DNA of 35,508 nucleotides, taken from contig JAHIKI010000028.1 in assembly GCA_018897435.1 (NCBI GenBank), positions 1 to 35,508 on the forward strand, read 5' to 3'. Positions 23,506 to 30,458 of the stretch are shown here, in pieces. Within the stretch, counting starts at the first letter, position 1, and each line of letters begins with the position of its first letter. Made by a program: the position numbers and the translations under genes. A model generated the notes under the pieces. It was not told the origin of the DNA and made no database searches. It saw only the letters and a program-made list of their open reading frames with translations. This DNA comes from Acidobacteriota bacterium. Its GTDB lineage: Bacteria > Acidobacteriota > Aminicenantia > UBA2199.

Positions 23506-23586
23506 TCAGCTGCAGCCTGCGGCACCAAGGGGTAGAACCGTAATGACCATCAGCAAACCGAGCAGCGCATGTTGTTTCATATTCAT
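23506..23586 (-). pseudogene. Signal-peptide fragment of a lipoprotein or secreted protein
   Basis: 26 codons from ATG at 23586 (TTGAGGAA upstream): a charged start (MNMKQH), hydrophobic core (ALLGLLMVITVLPL) and a lipobox-like LGAAGC before a stop. The mature protein is missing; the frame ends 29 bases from the right end of IS copy 1, so the gene was probably cut by the element. The rest of 23478-23763 shows nothing recognisable. Confidence 0.4.
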
Positions 23587-23763
23587 TTCCTCAAGTCGCT
23601 TCATTTTAAATGAATCGGAATAAAATCACCAGGGGAAAAAAGCCACCACATTTGCTTTCCTTTTCGCTTTTTCCATGAACCTCGGTTGTGATATTGAAAG
23701 ATCTGACACTAATGTCCCGCACCGTCCCTGATCCCCTCACAATATGCACCGAAGCTAAAATCC

Positions 23764-24696
23764 CTATGGATAAAAATATGAAGCATTTATATTTTCCATT
23801 GTTTGTACTTTATCGCCTTGTTCCTGAATAAATTTAAACCATTCAATATACTTATCTTTTGAACGATAGTAATCAAATTCGTGCCATACTATTCCAAAAA
23901 CTTCATCGCCGCTCATATTTTTGTACTGTTCTTTAAGTATTGGTGTTGCCTCATCTAACGATATCTGCATTACTGTTGAATATTCCCTGATTGTTAAATG
24001 TACTCGGAATCCGCCGTTTGGTTTAGGCTCACGATATGGCTTTAAACTTTTCACCGTACCTAATTGAGGATAAGAATCCAATGCATTTCCTTCCGCAAAG
24101 ATAATGTCAGCATTAGGAATATCCATTTGTGATGGAAAATCCAATGGTAAATCGGAATGTGTGCCGCTGGATACTCGATAGGGCGACGCTAAATTCTCTA
24201 CAAACATATAGCCGTCATTAACTATTCCCAGATACAAACCATCATTTTCAGCTTCAGGACGGTTGGAATATCCATTCCAGTCAGGGTGATCAAAGCCATG
24301 GTGATGGAAAGCCATTTCATGTCCGTTTTCCTGCCATGTCTTGACCAAATTAACTTTTGCATTGTCCTCGAGAATATATTCGGCCCATTGCGGATTTAAA
24401 GCAAGAGTCAGTTTAAAACCGAATTCATCCGCTTTTTGAACCAATTCTATAACTGTCGGCCAGAAATATTCCTGCCACCCAAGATCTTTTAATCGAAAAT
24501 CATCAGGAATACTCAACCCGGGTGGAAGATTATTTTCCTTGCATGATCTATAACCCGCTTCGAGATGAATCATGATAAAAGTGCGTTTAGCGCCTGATGT
24601 ATTATCTATTGGAGCTGATTCATGCCCTCGGCATCCCGTCATAATGATCGCAGTTAAAATTGATAATGCTGCGATGCCGACCATGGTCGATCTCAT
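23764..24696 (-). CDS. NodB-like polysaccharide deacetylase-type lipoprotein
   Basis: 310 residues. The N-terminus is a lipoprotein signal (LTAIIMTGC, lipidated Cys22). The body reads as a (beta/alpha) barrel of the polysaccharide deacetylase superfamily: FIMIHLEAGYRS at the first strand, FGFKLTLALNPQWAEY, then GHEMAFHHHGFDHP (His126, 131-133), matching the His-rich metal-binding motif. The catalytic Asp-Asp of classical NodB motif 1 is not obvious (IHLEAG), so activity is uncertain; a carbohydrate-binding or hydrolase role on envelope or secreted glycans is possible. The ATG overlaps the stop of the upstream glycoside hydrolase (ATGA), so the pair is one operon and probably acts on the same extracellular polysaccharide. 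Confidence 0.65.
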   Translation of the reverse strand: MRSTMVGIAALSILTAIIMTGCRGHESAPIDNTSGAKRTFIMIHLEAGYRSCKENNLPPGLSIPDDFRLKDLGWQEYFWPTVIELVQKADEFGFKLTLALNPQWAEYILEDNAKVNLVKTWQENGHEMAFHHHGFDHPDWNGYSNRPEAENDGLYLGIVNDGYMFVENLASPYRVSSGTHSDLPLDFPSQMDIPNADIIFAEGNALDSYPQLGTVKSLKPYREPKPNGGFRVHLTIREYSTVMQISLDEATPILKEQYKNMSGDEVFGIVWHEFDYYRSKDKYIEWFKFIQEQGDKVQTMENINASYFYP

Positions 24697-26378
24697 TCCA
24701 GCGCCACCACGAGCACGGGATTTTCGTTGAGCGTCAGTGTCACCGTGCCGTTTGACACCGATACGATTTGCGTGTTGAATGCCGTCGCATAGTCCATCAC
24801 GTCCTTGCCGGCGGAAAATTTCGGGACCGCTTCCGTGACCAGCGCTGAGTTTCCCTGCACTCCAGTTATGGATATCGTTTTCGTATTGCCGGGCGCGAAC
24901 GATGGTTCATTAAAATAGTCCCACCAGGCTACATAGACCGGCGCGTTGTTCTTCGTGAACTTGAAGATATAAACATTTTCGGATTCCTGTATCGTCTGGA
25001 TGTTGCCCCAGTCCGAGCCTTCAAGCATCTCAGTCATTTTCTTGTATGTGTAGTACCCGAGTTTCTTCACACCCAGGCCAAGGTCGGACGGCGTCGTGCC
25101 GGCCGGGTCCCAACCGTCGTAAATAAGACCGGTAAAGTCGAAATAGCCACCGTCGTATTTGAACCCTTCCATGAGGCCGAAGGCAGGGAAAATCTTTTTT
25201 ACGCCGAATGAGAGTGGGTACACAAACCGCTTGAAATAGTCCAGCGCCTGCTGTTGCTCGGACTGGAAGGGATAATCGAAGTGCATCTGGTCGCGAGAAA
25301 TGGGATCACCGCTGTATGCTCCCATTTCGGTTATCCAGAACGGCATGGCGTGAAAACCGCCCGCGCCAAGCACGCTGCGGATATGGTCATATGCCTCCTT
25401 CCCGCCGCGGTAATCGCCGGTCGCATTCCCGTACCAGTGGAAATCCATCACATCCACATATTTGCCGCCGAGGACATCGAGAATGGGCTTGTAGTGTTGA
25501 TCGAAATTCGCCAGGTAATCGGAAACCGGCGGCATGCCCGGCACGCCGCCGATGAGGACCATGCAGTCCGGACACACCGCTTTGATCGCCATATAGGTTA
25601 TCCGCTGCAGGTCGGCAAAGCCTCTTTTCTGGCTGTTCGGTTCGTTTCCCACCTGCCAATATTTGATGGGTGCGTCCAAACCCGCTGCGGCATATGAATC
25701 ACCGCCGTAGCGCCGGACCACGGCTTTAACAAAGGCGACATATTTCTGCTCGTCCACGGGAAAATATGAGCCAGGCAGGCATCGGCCTTCATCGATAGGC
25801 CCCTGGGGGGCGATGTTCGCCAGAATATTCATGCCGACGGGAACTCTGCTCCATTGCCTGTCATACTGGGTAAAATCATAGGCCGGGTCGGCAAGGTCGG
25901 GCTGGACCAGGAACCAGTACGCATAAACTCCATCCCGCGTCCAGGTGACGCCGATGTTCGCAGCATCGCCGAAACCGTTATTGTAATATCCCTGTTTGGC
26001 AACCGAGGCAGGATGAAAGCCGAAGGGGCTTTCACTGCTGCTGTTTTGTACCGCCAACGTGGTACTTCCGGAAACTCTTCCCGAGGTCGCCGTGACGGTG
26101 GCGGAACCCTCGGAGATGGAAGTCGCCAAACCAACAGAGCTGATGGTGGCCACGGCAGCATCAGACGAGGTCCAGGTTGCCGCTGAAGTCAGGTCCTTCG
26201 TACTGCTGTCCGCATACGTTCCGGTTGCGGTGAACTGTTGAGTTTTTCCGAGCATGAGGCTCGGGTTGGCCGGCGTTACAGTGATCGAGGCCAGCGAAAG
26301 AGAGGAATTGTCCCCGCCATTGTTGCAGGTCAGCAATGTGCCAAAGAACAGAGCCATGATGACCATCTTCACCTTCAT
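24693..26378 (-). CDS. BIG2-domain glycoside hydrolase (GH-A clan, GH39-like) lipoprotein
   Basis: 561 residues; GGAGGTGC before the ATG. Lipoprotein signal with LLTC (Cys18). Residues about 30-112 are a bacterial Ig-like (BIG2) domain (ITVTPANPSLMLGKTQQFTA, then GSATVTATSG). From 118 a TIM-barrel hydrolase follows: WQVGNEPN holds the acid/base Glu246, FHWYGN a substrate-binding strand, and FWITEMGAYSG the nucleophile Glu351, the spacing expected for clan GH-A. A beta-sandwich tail (PVYVAWWDYF, ITGVQGN, LTLNENPVLVVALE) closes the protein, as in GH39 and related families. It is a cell-surface glycan hydrolase; the sugar cannot be assigned. Operonic with the NodB-like lipoprotein gene. The 250 bases upstream show no clear promoter. 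Confidence 0.82.
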   Translation of the reverse strand: MKVKMVIMALFFGTLLTCNNGGDNSSLSLASITVTPANPSLMLGKTQQFTATGTYADSSTKDLTSAATWTSSDAAVATISSVGLATSISEGSATVTATSGRVSGSTTLAVQNSSSESPFGFHPASVAKQGYYNNGFGDAANIGVTWTRDGVYAYWFLVQPDLADPAYDFTQYDRQWSRVPVGMNILANIAPQGPIDEGRCLPGSYFPVDEQKYVAFVKAVVRRYGGDSYAAAGLDAPIKYWQVGNEPNSQKRGFADLQRITYMAIKAVCPDCMVLIGGVPGMPPVSDYLANFDQHYKPILDVLGGKYVDVMDFHWYGNATGDYRGGKEAYDHIRSVLGAGGFHAMPFWITEMGAYSGDPISRDQMHFDYPFQSEQQQALDYFKRFVYPLSFGVKKIFPAFGLMEGFKYDGGYFDFTGLIYDGWDPAGTTPSDLGLGVKKLGYYTYKKMTEMLEGSDWGNIQTIQESENVYIFKFTKNNAPVYVAWWDYFNEPSFAPGNTKTISITGVQGNSALVTEAVPKFSAGKDVMDYATAFNTQIVSVSNGTVTLTLNENPVLVVALE

Positions 26379-26623
26379 TGCCGCACCTCCACGATGATGT
26401 GTTTTGCACCGCTACACTAAGTTTTTTTAATTTTCAGTCTCCTCAAGCTTGCTTTGTCAGTAAAACAATTGCTTGATTGATTTCTTGCAGGTCCATTGAA
26501 GCTCATTGGGAAATACATTTTTCCCTTTGCCAAATGCCTTTTCAGCAATAGACAATTTCTGCAACAAATTGAAATCAAGCGAAGAAGCCCGGCAAAAACT
26601 TATTTTAAAACAAATACCGCACT

Positions 26624-26673
26624 AACACTATATGTTTTTATCAGCTCAGAGAAATGACCAAAAACATAGTGTT
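26624..26673. repeat. Inverted repeat with a 2-nt bulge
   Basis: AACACTATATGTTTTT (26624-26639) pairs with AAAAACATAGTGTT (26660-26673), with AT unpaired in the left arm and a 20-base loop. No T-run follows on either strand, so it is not a standard terminator. It lies in the 410-base gap between the GH and flavodoxin genes, which holds nothing else I can name apart from the promoter at 26733. Confidence 0.45.
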
Positions 26674-26732
26674 GGTACAATTTCAACCAGCCCTAGGAAC
26701 CGCAATAGCAGAAAAAAAATCAGACGTTTAAT

Positions 26733-26762
26733 TTGTAACTTGATGCCAGAACCTGCTATACT
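26733..26762 (+). promoter_or_regulatory. Extended -10 promoter for the flavodoxin gene
   Basis: TTGTAA (26733-26738), 18 bases, then TGCTATACT (26754-26762), an extended -10 box. Transcription would start near 26769, 22 bases before the ATG at 26791. Confidence 0.5.
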
Positions 26763-26790
26763 TACCGGAGAAATTCGAAGAGGGCGGAAA

Positions 26791-27279
26791 ATGAAAGTAC
26801 TCATTTTATACAAAAGCAATTACGGCAATACCAGGCAGGTTGCCGAAGCGCTGGCCCGGCAGATTGAGGGGCTTGGCCACAATGCCGAAGTTCGTGATCT
26901 ACGCTTGCGGCTGCCCAATTTAAAAGACGTCGACTGCGCTCTGATCGGAGCGCCGACGCGCATAGGACGGGCCACCTGGAAGGCCCGCCGGGCGCTGCGG
27001 CGCCTGCGCCGCAAAAGATTCGGCGCCAAACCCCTGGGGATATTCGACACTTACGGCCCGCTGCCCGTGGATCCCGGGGAATTGGAAAAAAACCGGAAAT
27101 GGTTCTATCCCGGCGCCGCCGGCAGGATGCAAGAGAAAGCGCAAAAATTGGGACTGAATGTTTTCCTGCAAACCCTGCGCTGCCAGGTCCAGGGAATGAA
27201 AGGACCGTTGAAAGAAGGAGAAGCCGGGAAAGCCGCCCAGTTCGCAAGGGAATTTATTGCCACAATCGAAAATAAATAG
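26791..27279 (+). CDS. Flavodoxin-like protein
   Basis: 162 residues from the ATG at 26791; the frame extends upstream to 26632, but that part is low-complexity and crosses the promoter. The N-terminus MKVLILYKSNYGNTRQVAEA has the FMN-phosphate loop (S-x-Y-G-N-T) of flavodoxins. VDCALIGAPTRIGRATWKAR and KPLGIFDTYGPLP correspond to the later FMN-contacting loops. An Arg/Lys-rich stretch (RRALRRLRRKRFG) is unusual for an acidic electron carrier, so it may be a flavodoxin-fold regulatory or oxygen-sensing protein rather than a classical flavodoxin. It is a single gene between the GH operon and IS copy 2. Confidence 0.8.
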   Translation: MKVLILYKSNYGNTRQVAEALARQIEGLGHNAEVRDLRLRLPNLKDVDCALIGAPTRIGRATWKARRALRRLRRKRFGAKPLGIFDTYGPLPVDPGELEKNRKWFYPGAAGRMQEKAQKLGLNVFLQTLRCQVQGMKGPLKEGEAGKAAQFAREFIATIENK

Positions 27280-27316
27280 TTCGAAGTTGAAGAATAAAGC
27301 ACAATGCAAAAATACT

Positions 27317-27421
27317 CTAAGCTGAAACGTAGGGACGGGCGTAGGTGTCCGGCGTCTTGCCCGATTTTTTGGCATGTTTCCCGATCTCGCGCCGCATGTT
27401 GTGATTGGCAATCCAGAAGTA
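27317..27421 (-). pseudogene. C-terminal fragment of an unidentified gene
   Basis: Minus-strand frame FWIANHNMRREIGKHAKKSG followed by KTPDTYARPYVSA and stop. The basic, helical tail looks coding, but I do not recognise the family. The frame runs upstream into IS copy 2 at about 27428, so its N-terminal part was replaced by the element. It lies tail-to-tail with the flavodoxin gene, 37 bases from its stop. Confidence 0.35.
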
Positions 27422-27559
27422 GAGCTGATCTGGCATCCGCACATCCACTGCCTTGTGACTGACGGCGTATTTGATCTCGCTGGCAATTTCCACCCTGTTT
27501 CGGGAATCGACAGTGACCAGGCAACCATCTTGTTTCGTGAAAAGGTCTTTGCCATGATG

Positions 27560-27584
27560 CCTGTCTGCGTGCCGCACAGGCAGA
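27560..27584. repeat. Mini-hairpin insert b in IS copy 2 (25 nt)
   Basis: Identical in sequence and position to the insert at 22569-22593, although the surrounding transposase sequences differ at several sites. It therefore predates the split of the two copies. Confidence 0.85.
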
Positions 27585-28102
27585 AAGGAAAACAATCGCA
27601 TCAGCGACGGCCTGGTGGAAAATATGAGAAACTGGCGCCATTCTGGCTTTTCGGTTCATAATGAAGTGGTTATACAAAAAGAGGATCGGGAAGCTCTGGT
27701 CAGGCTGGCGCAATACGTGGCACACGCTTCATTTTCATCAGAGAAAATCAGGTATGTAGAAAAGACCGGCTGTGTAATGTACAAATCAAATTTGCATCAG
27801 GGGAAAAAGCGGAATTTTGAGGTTCTGGACGCCATCGAGTCTCTCCATCGGGTCTGTCTCCATATCCCCGGACATTATGAAGCCCTTATCCGCTACTATG
27901 GGCATTACGCCAACGCCGCCCGGGGCAAAAGGAAAAAATTAGGACTGGAGGATCAAGCGCTTCCCGTTGTCGTGGACGATGCCCCGGACAGGAAAATCTG
28001 CCGCAAGTCATGGGCACGGCTGATCTATCAGGTTTACGAGATCGATCCGCTGAAGTGTCCCAAGTGCGGGGCGCAAATGAAGATCATCGCCTTCATCCTG
28101 GA

Positions 28103-28132
28103 CCTGTCTGCGTGCGTCCACGCACAGGCAGA
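28103..28132. repeat. Mini-hairpin insert c in IS copy 2 (30 nt)
   Basis: Identical to 23112-23141 while adjacent codons have diverged (for example ATC to GTC and AAG to CAA nearby). Confidence 0.8.
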
Positions 28133-28416
28133 ACGGGAGGAAGTCATCCGTATTTTGCGACATCTGCAACTGTGGCCGATTGAATATCCCGAACCTGCCG
28201 CCATCGAGGCCCGGGCCTCACCATTCGATTTCAAATTGTTGCGTAAATTATCCGATTAAAAATGACGTTGAATATTGACGGTGGCGGAGCATTTCGGTTT
28301 AGAGTAATTCACACATTTCATGGCCTTTTTTCATCCAAGTTTCGAAAAACTGAACCGTCCATGCCAAAAAATTTACTTTTTCTGAATTTCCACAAATAAT
28401 CACAAATAATTCACAT

Positions 28417-28474
28417 CCCCCTATGGGGACAGACAAACTACATCCACCAAGGTCGGTGGATAGTTTGTGCTGCA
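28417..28474. repeat. Hairpin insert present only in IS copy 2
   Basis: About 58 bases replace three (TCG) found at the same place in copy 1, between TCACAT and TCTATTGC. Core hairpin: ACAAACT (28433-28439) and ATCCACC (28442-28448) pair with GGTGGAT (28455-28461) and AGTTTGT (28462-28468) around a six-base loop AAGGTC, with AC bulged in the left arm. Confidence 0.7.
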
Positions 28475-28542
28475 TCTATTGCGATTTCAATATAAGTCTG
28501 CTAAAATCCCATCATGGAGAAAAATGATTTTCCTATTGTGTT

Positions 28543-28866
28543 TTAATCCGCAACGGCCTGCCCCAGGCAACTGCTAAAGGCAATCCGGCCCTGGGGCTTA
28601 AGGACGATACCGGCTATGATGTGCTTGAAGATTCCTTGCAAAAGGGTGATATTTTGCTGGTCTACTCGGACGGTATCAATGAGAGCCGGAATGAAAAGGG
28701 AGAATGTTTCGGCAACGAGCGGCTGTTTACCCTCATAACGGATCTGCCCAATATTCTTGCTGCAGAGCTGGGAACACATATACTTGATGCGGTAAGGAAT
28801 TTCAGCGGTGAGCCCCGTCCGGACGATGACCGGACGCTGCTCATTCTCAAATACCTCGGCCGCTAA
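28543..28866 (+). pseudogene. C-terminal half of a SpoIIE/RsbU-type PP2C phosphatase
   Basis: The frame is open from the right end of IS copy 2 and reads IRNGLPQATAKGNPALGLKD, then ILLVYSDGINESRNEKGECF, then RPDDDRTLLILKYLGR and stop. YSDGINES with the later DDRT is the signature of SpoIIE-type serine phosphatases, in which the Asp binds catalytic metal. The N-terminal catalytic motifs and any sensor domain are missing, cut by the IS. An ATG at 28621 gives an 81-residue frame but no functional domain. These phosphatases normally act in partner-switching stress signalling. The intact truA lies immediately downstream, convergent. Confidence 0.8.
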
Positions 28867-28881
28867 ACCGAAGCGGTTCGC

Positions 28882-29640
28882 TTATTCTTTACCCGGCTGC
28901 GGCTCGTATTCAACCCGGACCAGGGTCAGGCCTTTGGCCGGGGCGGTCTGTCCGGCCCGGCGGCGGTCTTTGGCCGCGAATATGGCCGGAATTTCTTCGG
29001 CTTTGATCTTGCCTTTGCCTACATCGATGAGCGTTCCGACCATGTTGCGCACCATGTAGCGCAAAAAACTTTTGCCGCGTACGCTGAAGGTGATCTCCTC
29101 GTTCTTAACCTGCATTTTGAACATGTCCACTTCGCGCGTTCTCTTTTTCCCGGGGTCGTCCGAGGTGAATGAAGAGAAATCCTTGCTGCCGACAAAATGC
29201 CTGGCAGCCCTGCGCATGGCCTTCACATCAAGGGGGAAAGGAATGTGCAGGGCATAGCGTTGGCTGAACGGTGACTGAACCTGGCCGGTGAATATCCGGT
29301 ACACATAGGTCTTGCTATGGGCGCCAAAGCGGGCATTGAACGATTTGTCCATGAGCTGGCATTCCATGATGCGGATATCCTTGGGCAGCAGTGAATTCAA
29401 CGCCCGCCGCAAGGATTCTGGTTCGATGGTGATGGGCAGGTGAAAGTTGGCGGTCAGTCCGCTGGAGTGAACCCCGGCGTCGGTCCTGGAACTGCCAGTG
29501 ACCAGGACCTGTTTCTTGGCGATTATTTTCAGGACCCGGATCAATTCGGCCTGGATGGTCCGGTATTCAGGACGTTGGAATTGCCAGCCGTAATATTCCG
29601 TACCGTCGAAATGGACAATCACGCGGTAGTTGTTGGTCAT
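28882..29640 (-). CDS. truA: tRNA pseudouridine(38-40) synthase TruA
   Basis: 252 residues, normal length. It begins RVIVHFDGTEYYGWQFQ, the TruA N-terminal motif; catalytic Asp54 lies in GSSRTDAGVHS. ALNSLLPKDIRI, FNARFGAHSKTYVYRI and FLRYMVRNMVGTLIDVGKGK are the other conserved blocks. It converts uridines 38-40 of the tRNA anticodon stem to pseudouridine in the cytosol. AAGGA precedes the ATG by ten bases. It lies 16 bases downstream of the TIGR00725-type gene and probably shares the rpmB promoter. Its 3' end is duplicated at 22083-22166 next to IS copy 1. Confidence 0.95.
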   Translation of the reverse strand: MTNNYRVIVHFDGTEYYGWQFQRPEYRTIQAELIRVLKIIAKKQVLVTGSSRTDAGVHSSGLTANFHLPITIEPESLRRALNSLLPKDIRIMECQLMDKSFNARFGAHSKTYVYRIFTGQVQSPFSQRYALHIPFPLDVKAMRRAARHFVGSKDFSSFTSDDPGKKRTREVDMFKMQVKNEEITFSVRGKSFLRYMVRNMVGTLIDVGKGKIKAEEIPAIFAAKDRRRAGQTAPAKGLTLVRVEYEPQPGKE

Positions 29641-29655
29641 ATAACAGTTTATCCT

Positions 29656-30144
29656 TTATTTCAGCTGCTGAAAATAGGCAATGATCTGTTGCATGGCCGC
29701 CTGCGGAGACTCCACAGTGATCACACCGGGGATATCCCAGGTTTCGATGCCAAAAACCTTCTTGCCATATACCTGGGTATAGGCGATCTCGGAAAGGGTG
29801 CCGTAGGCGCCGTCAATTGCCACCAGGACATCGGAATTCAACACCACCAGGGCATTGCGCAGGTAGCCCAATCCGGTGGGAATGGCAATGTCGGTGAAGC
29901 GGTTGGTTTCCTGGGTCGATTTTCCCGGCAAAATGCCGATGACCCATCCCCCATGGGCCTTGGCTCCCCTGGCCGAGGCTTCCATGACTCCTTTTAAACC
30001 ACCATTAACCAGTAAAAAGCCGTTTTCAGCTATCAGCCGTCCCATGGTTTCGGCGATTTGCAGATGCCTGACAGCCGGAGAACTGCCACCGATAAGGCCG
30101 ATTCTTTTTTTTAAAGCAAACTCGCTGCCAGTTTGCGTTTTCAA
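29656..30144 (-). CDS. TIGR00725/LOG-like nucleotide-binding protein
   Basis: 162 residues, starting with TTG at 30144 and no evident ribosome binding site; rpmB ends only 15 bases upstream, so translation may be coupled. The Rossmann-like fold shows KRIGLIGGSS, a nucleotide-binding GGLKGVMEASARGA (the GG-x5-M-x-A-x3-GA pattern), IGILPG, and DGAYGTLSEIAYTQVYGKKV, which resembles the PGGxGTxxE motif of LOG (lonely guy) cytokinin-riboside phosphoribohydrolases with Pro-Gly-Gly changed to Asp-Gly-Ala. That pattern is typical of the TIGR00725 branch, whose function is unsettled. It is cytosolic. Many such genes sit beside translation genes, as here between rpmB and truA. Confidence 0.85.
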   Translation of the reverse strand: MKTQTGSEFALKKRIGLIGGSSPAVRHLQIAETMGRLIAENGFLLVNGGLKGVMEASARGAKAHGGWVIGILPGKSTQETNRFTDIAIPTGLGYLRNALVVLNSDVLVAIDGAYGTLSEIAYTQVYGKKVFGIETWDIPGVITVESPQAAMQQIIAYFQQLK

Positions 30145-30158
30145 ACTGCTTGAATGCG

Positions 30159-30350
30159 TTAAACGGCTTTTTTAATTTTGCCGGAACGGATGCAGGCGGT
30201 GCAAACCCGCAGGGATTTGTTTGCCCCGTCAACCACGACTTTGATTTTTTGCAGGTTGGGTTCCCAGCGGCGATTGGTCATTTTATGAGAATGGCTGACA
30301 TTGTGGCCGTATACCGGCTTTTTTCCGCATATTTCACACACTTTTGCCAT
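30159..30350 (-). CDS. rpmB: 50S ribosomal protein L28
   Basis: 63 residues; AAGGAGG before the ATG. MAKVCEICGKKP, then YGHNVSHSHKMTNRRWEPNL and LRVCTACIRSGKI are characteristic of bacterial L28. It is the zinc-ribbon (C+) form with Cys-x2-Cys pairs CEIC and CTAC. It is part of the large ribosomal subunit. First gene of a likely rpmB-TIGR00725-truA operon driven from 30381-30409. Confidence 0.97.
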   Translation of the reverse strand: MAKVCEICGKKPVYGHNVSHSHKMTNRRWEPNLQKIKVVVDGANKSLRVCTACIRSGKIKKAV

Positions 30351-30380
30351 GGCAGAGTCCTCCTTTCGATTGTGGCTCGT

Positions 30381-30409
30381 ATTTTACACTTTTTCGTCGG
30401 CAAAAGCAA
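30381..30409 (-). promoter_or_regulatory. Promoter of rpmB
   Basis: On the minus strand TTGCTT (30404-30409), 17 bases, TAAAAT (30381-30386). Transcription would start about 20 bases before the ribosome binding site. It is back-to-back with the peptidase promoter. Confidence 0.6.
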
Positions 30410-30412
30410 TTG

Positions 30413-30441
30413 TTGAATCTTAATCATGCCCGTGCTATCAT
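30413..30441 (+). promoter_or_regulatory. Promoter of the C10 peptidase gene
   Basis: TTGAAT (30413-30418), 17 bases, then TATCAT (30436-30441) preceded by TGC (extended -10). The start would be near 30448, giving a leader of only about ten bases with GAGG inside it. The -35 boxes of the two divergent promoters are three bases apart. Confidence 0.55.
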
Positions 30442-30458
30442 CGGCTCCTGAGGTAGAC

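Larger units (their letters stand above)
27428..28259 (+). pseudogene. IS91-family HUH transposase remnant
   Basis: Begins inside the catalytic domain (LIWHPHIHCLVTDGVF, the His-x-His metal site) and continues to a 25-nt frameshifting insert at 27560; the C-terminal half is open from 27615 to 28259 (WRHSGFSVHN, RKSWARLIYQVYEIDPLKC, PKCGAQM zinc ribbon, 30-nt in-frame insert). The N-terminal half is absent. Removing the 25-nt insert restores a continuous frame through FAMMKENNRISDGLVENMRN. Non-functional, but the C-terminal frame is well preserved. Confidence 0.85.
27428..28543 (+). mobile_element. IS91-like element, copy 2 (5' truncated)
   Basis: Homologous to copy 1 from TGATCTGGCA to CCTATTGTGTTT, with many substitutions, so the copies are old. 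It lacks everything before the HUH motif and is joined on the left to an unknown gene fragment and on the right directly to the interior of a phosphatase gene (28543). It contains inserts b and c and a further hairpin insert (28417-28474) absent from copy 1. Confidence 0.75.

Noticed and set aside
26632..26790. Upstream extension of the flavodoxin reading frame.
   Set aside because: It crosses the inverted repeat and an extended -10 promoter and encodes basic low-complexity sequence; the flavodoxin fold starts at 26791.
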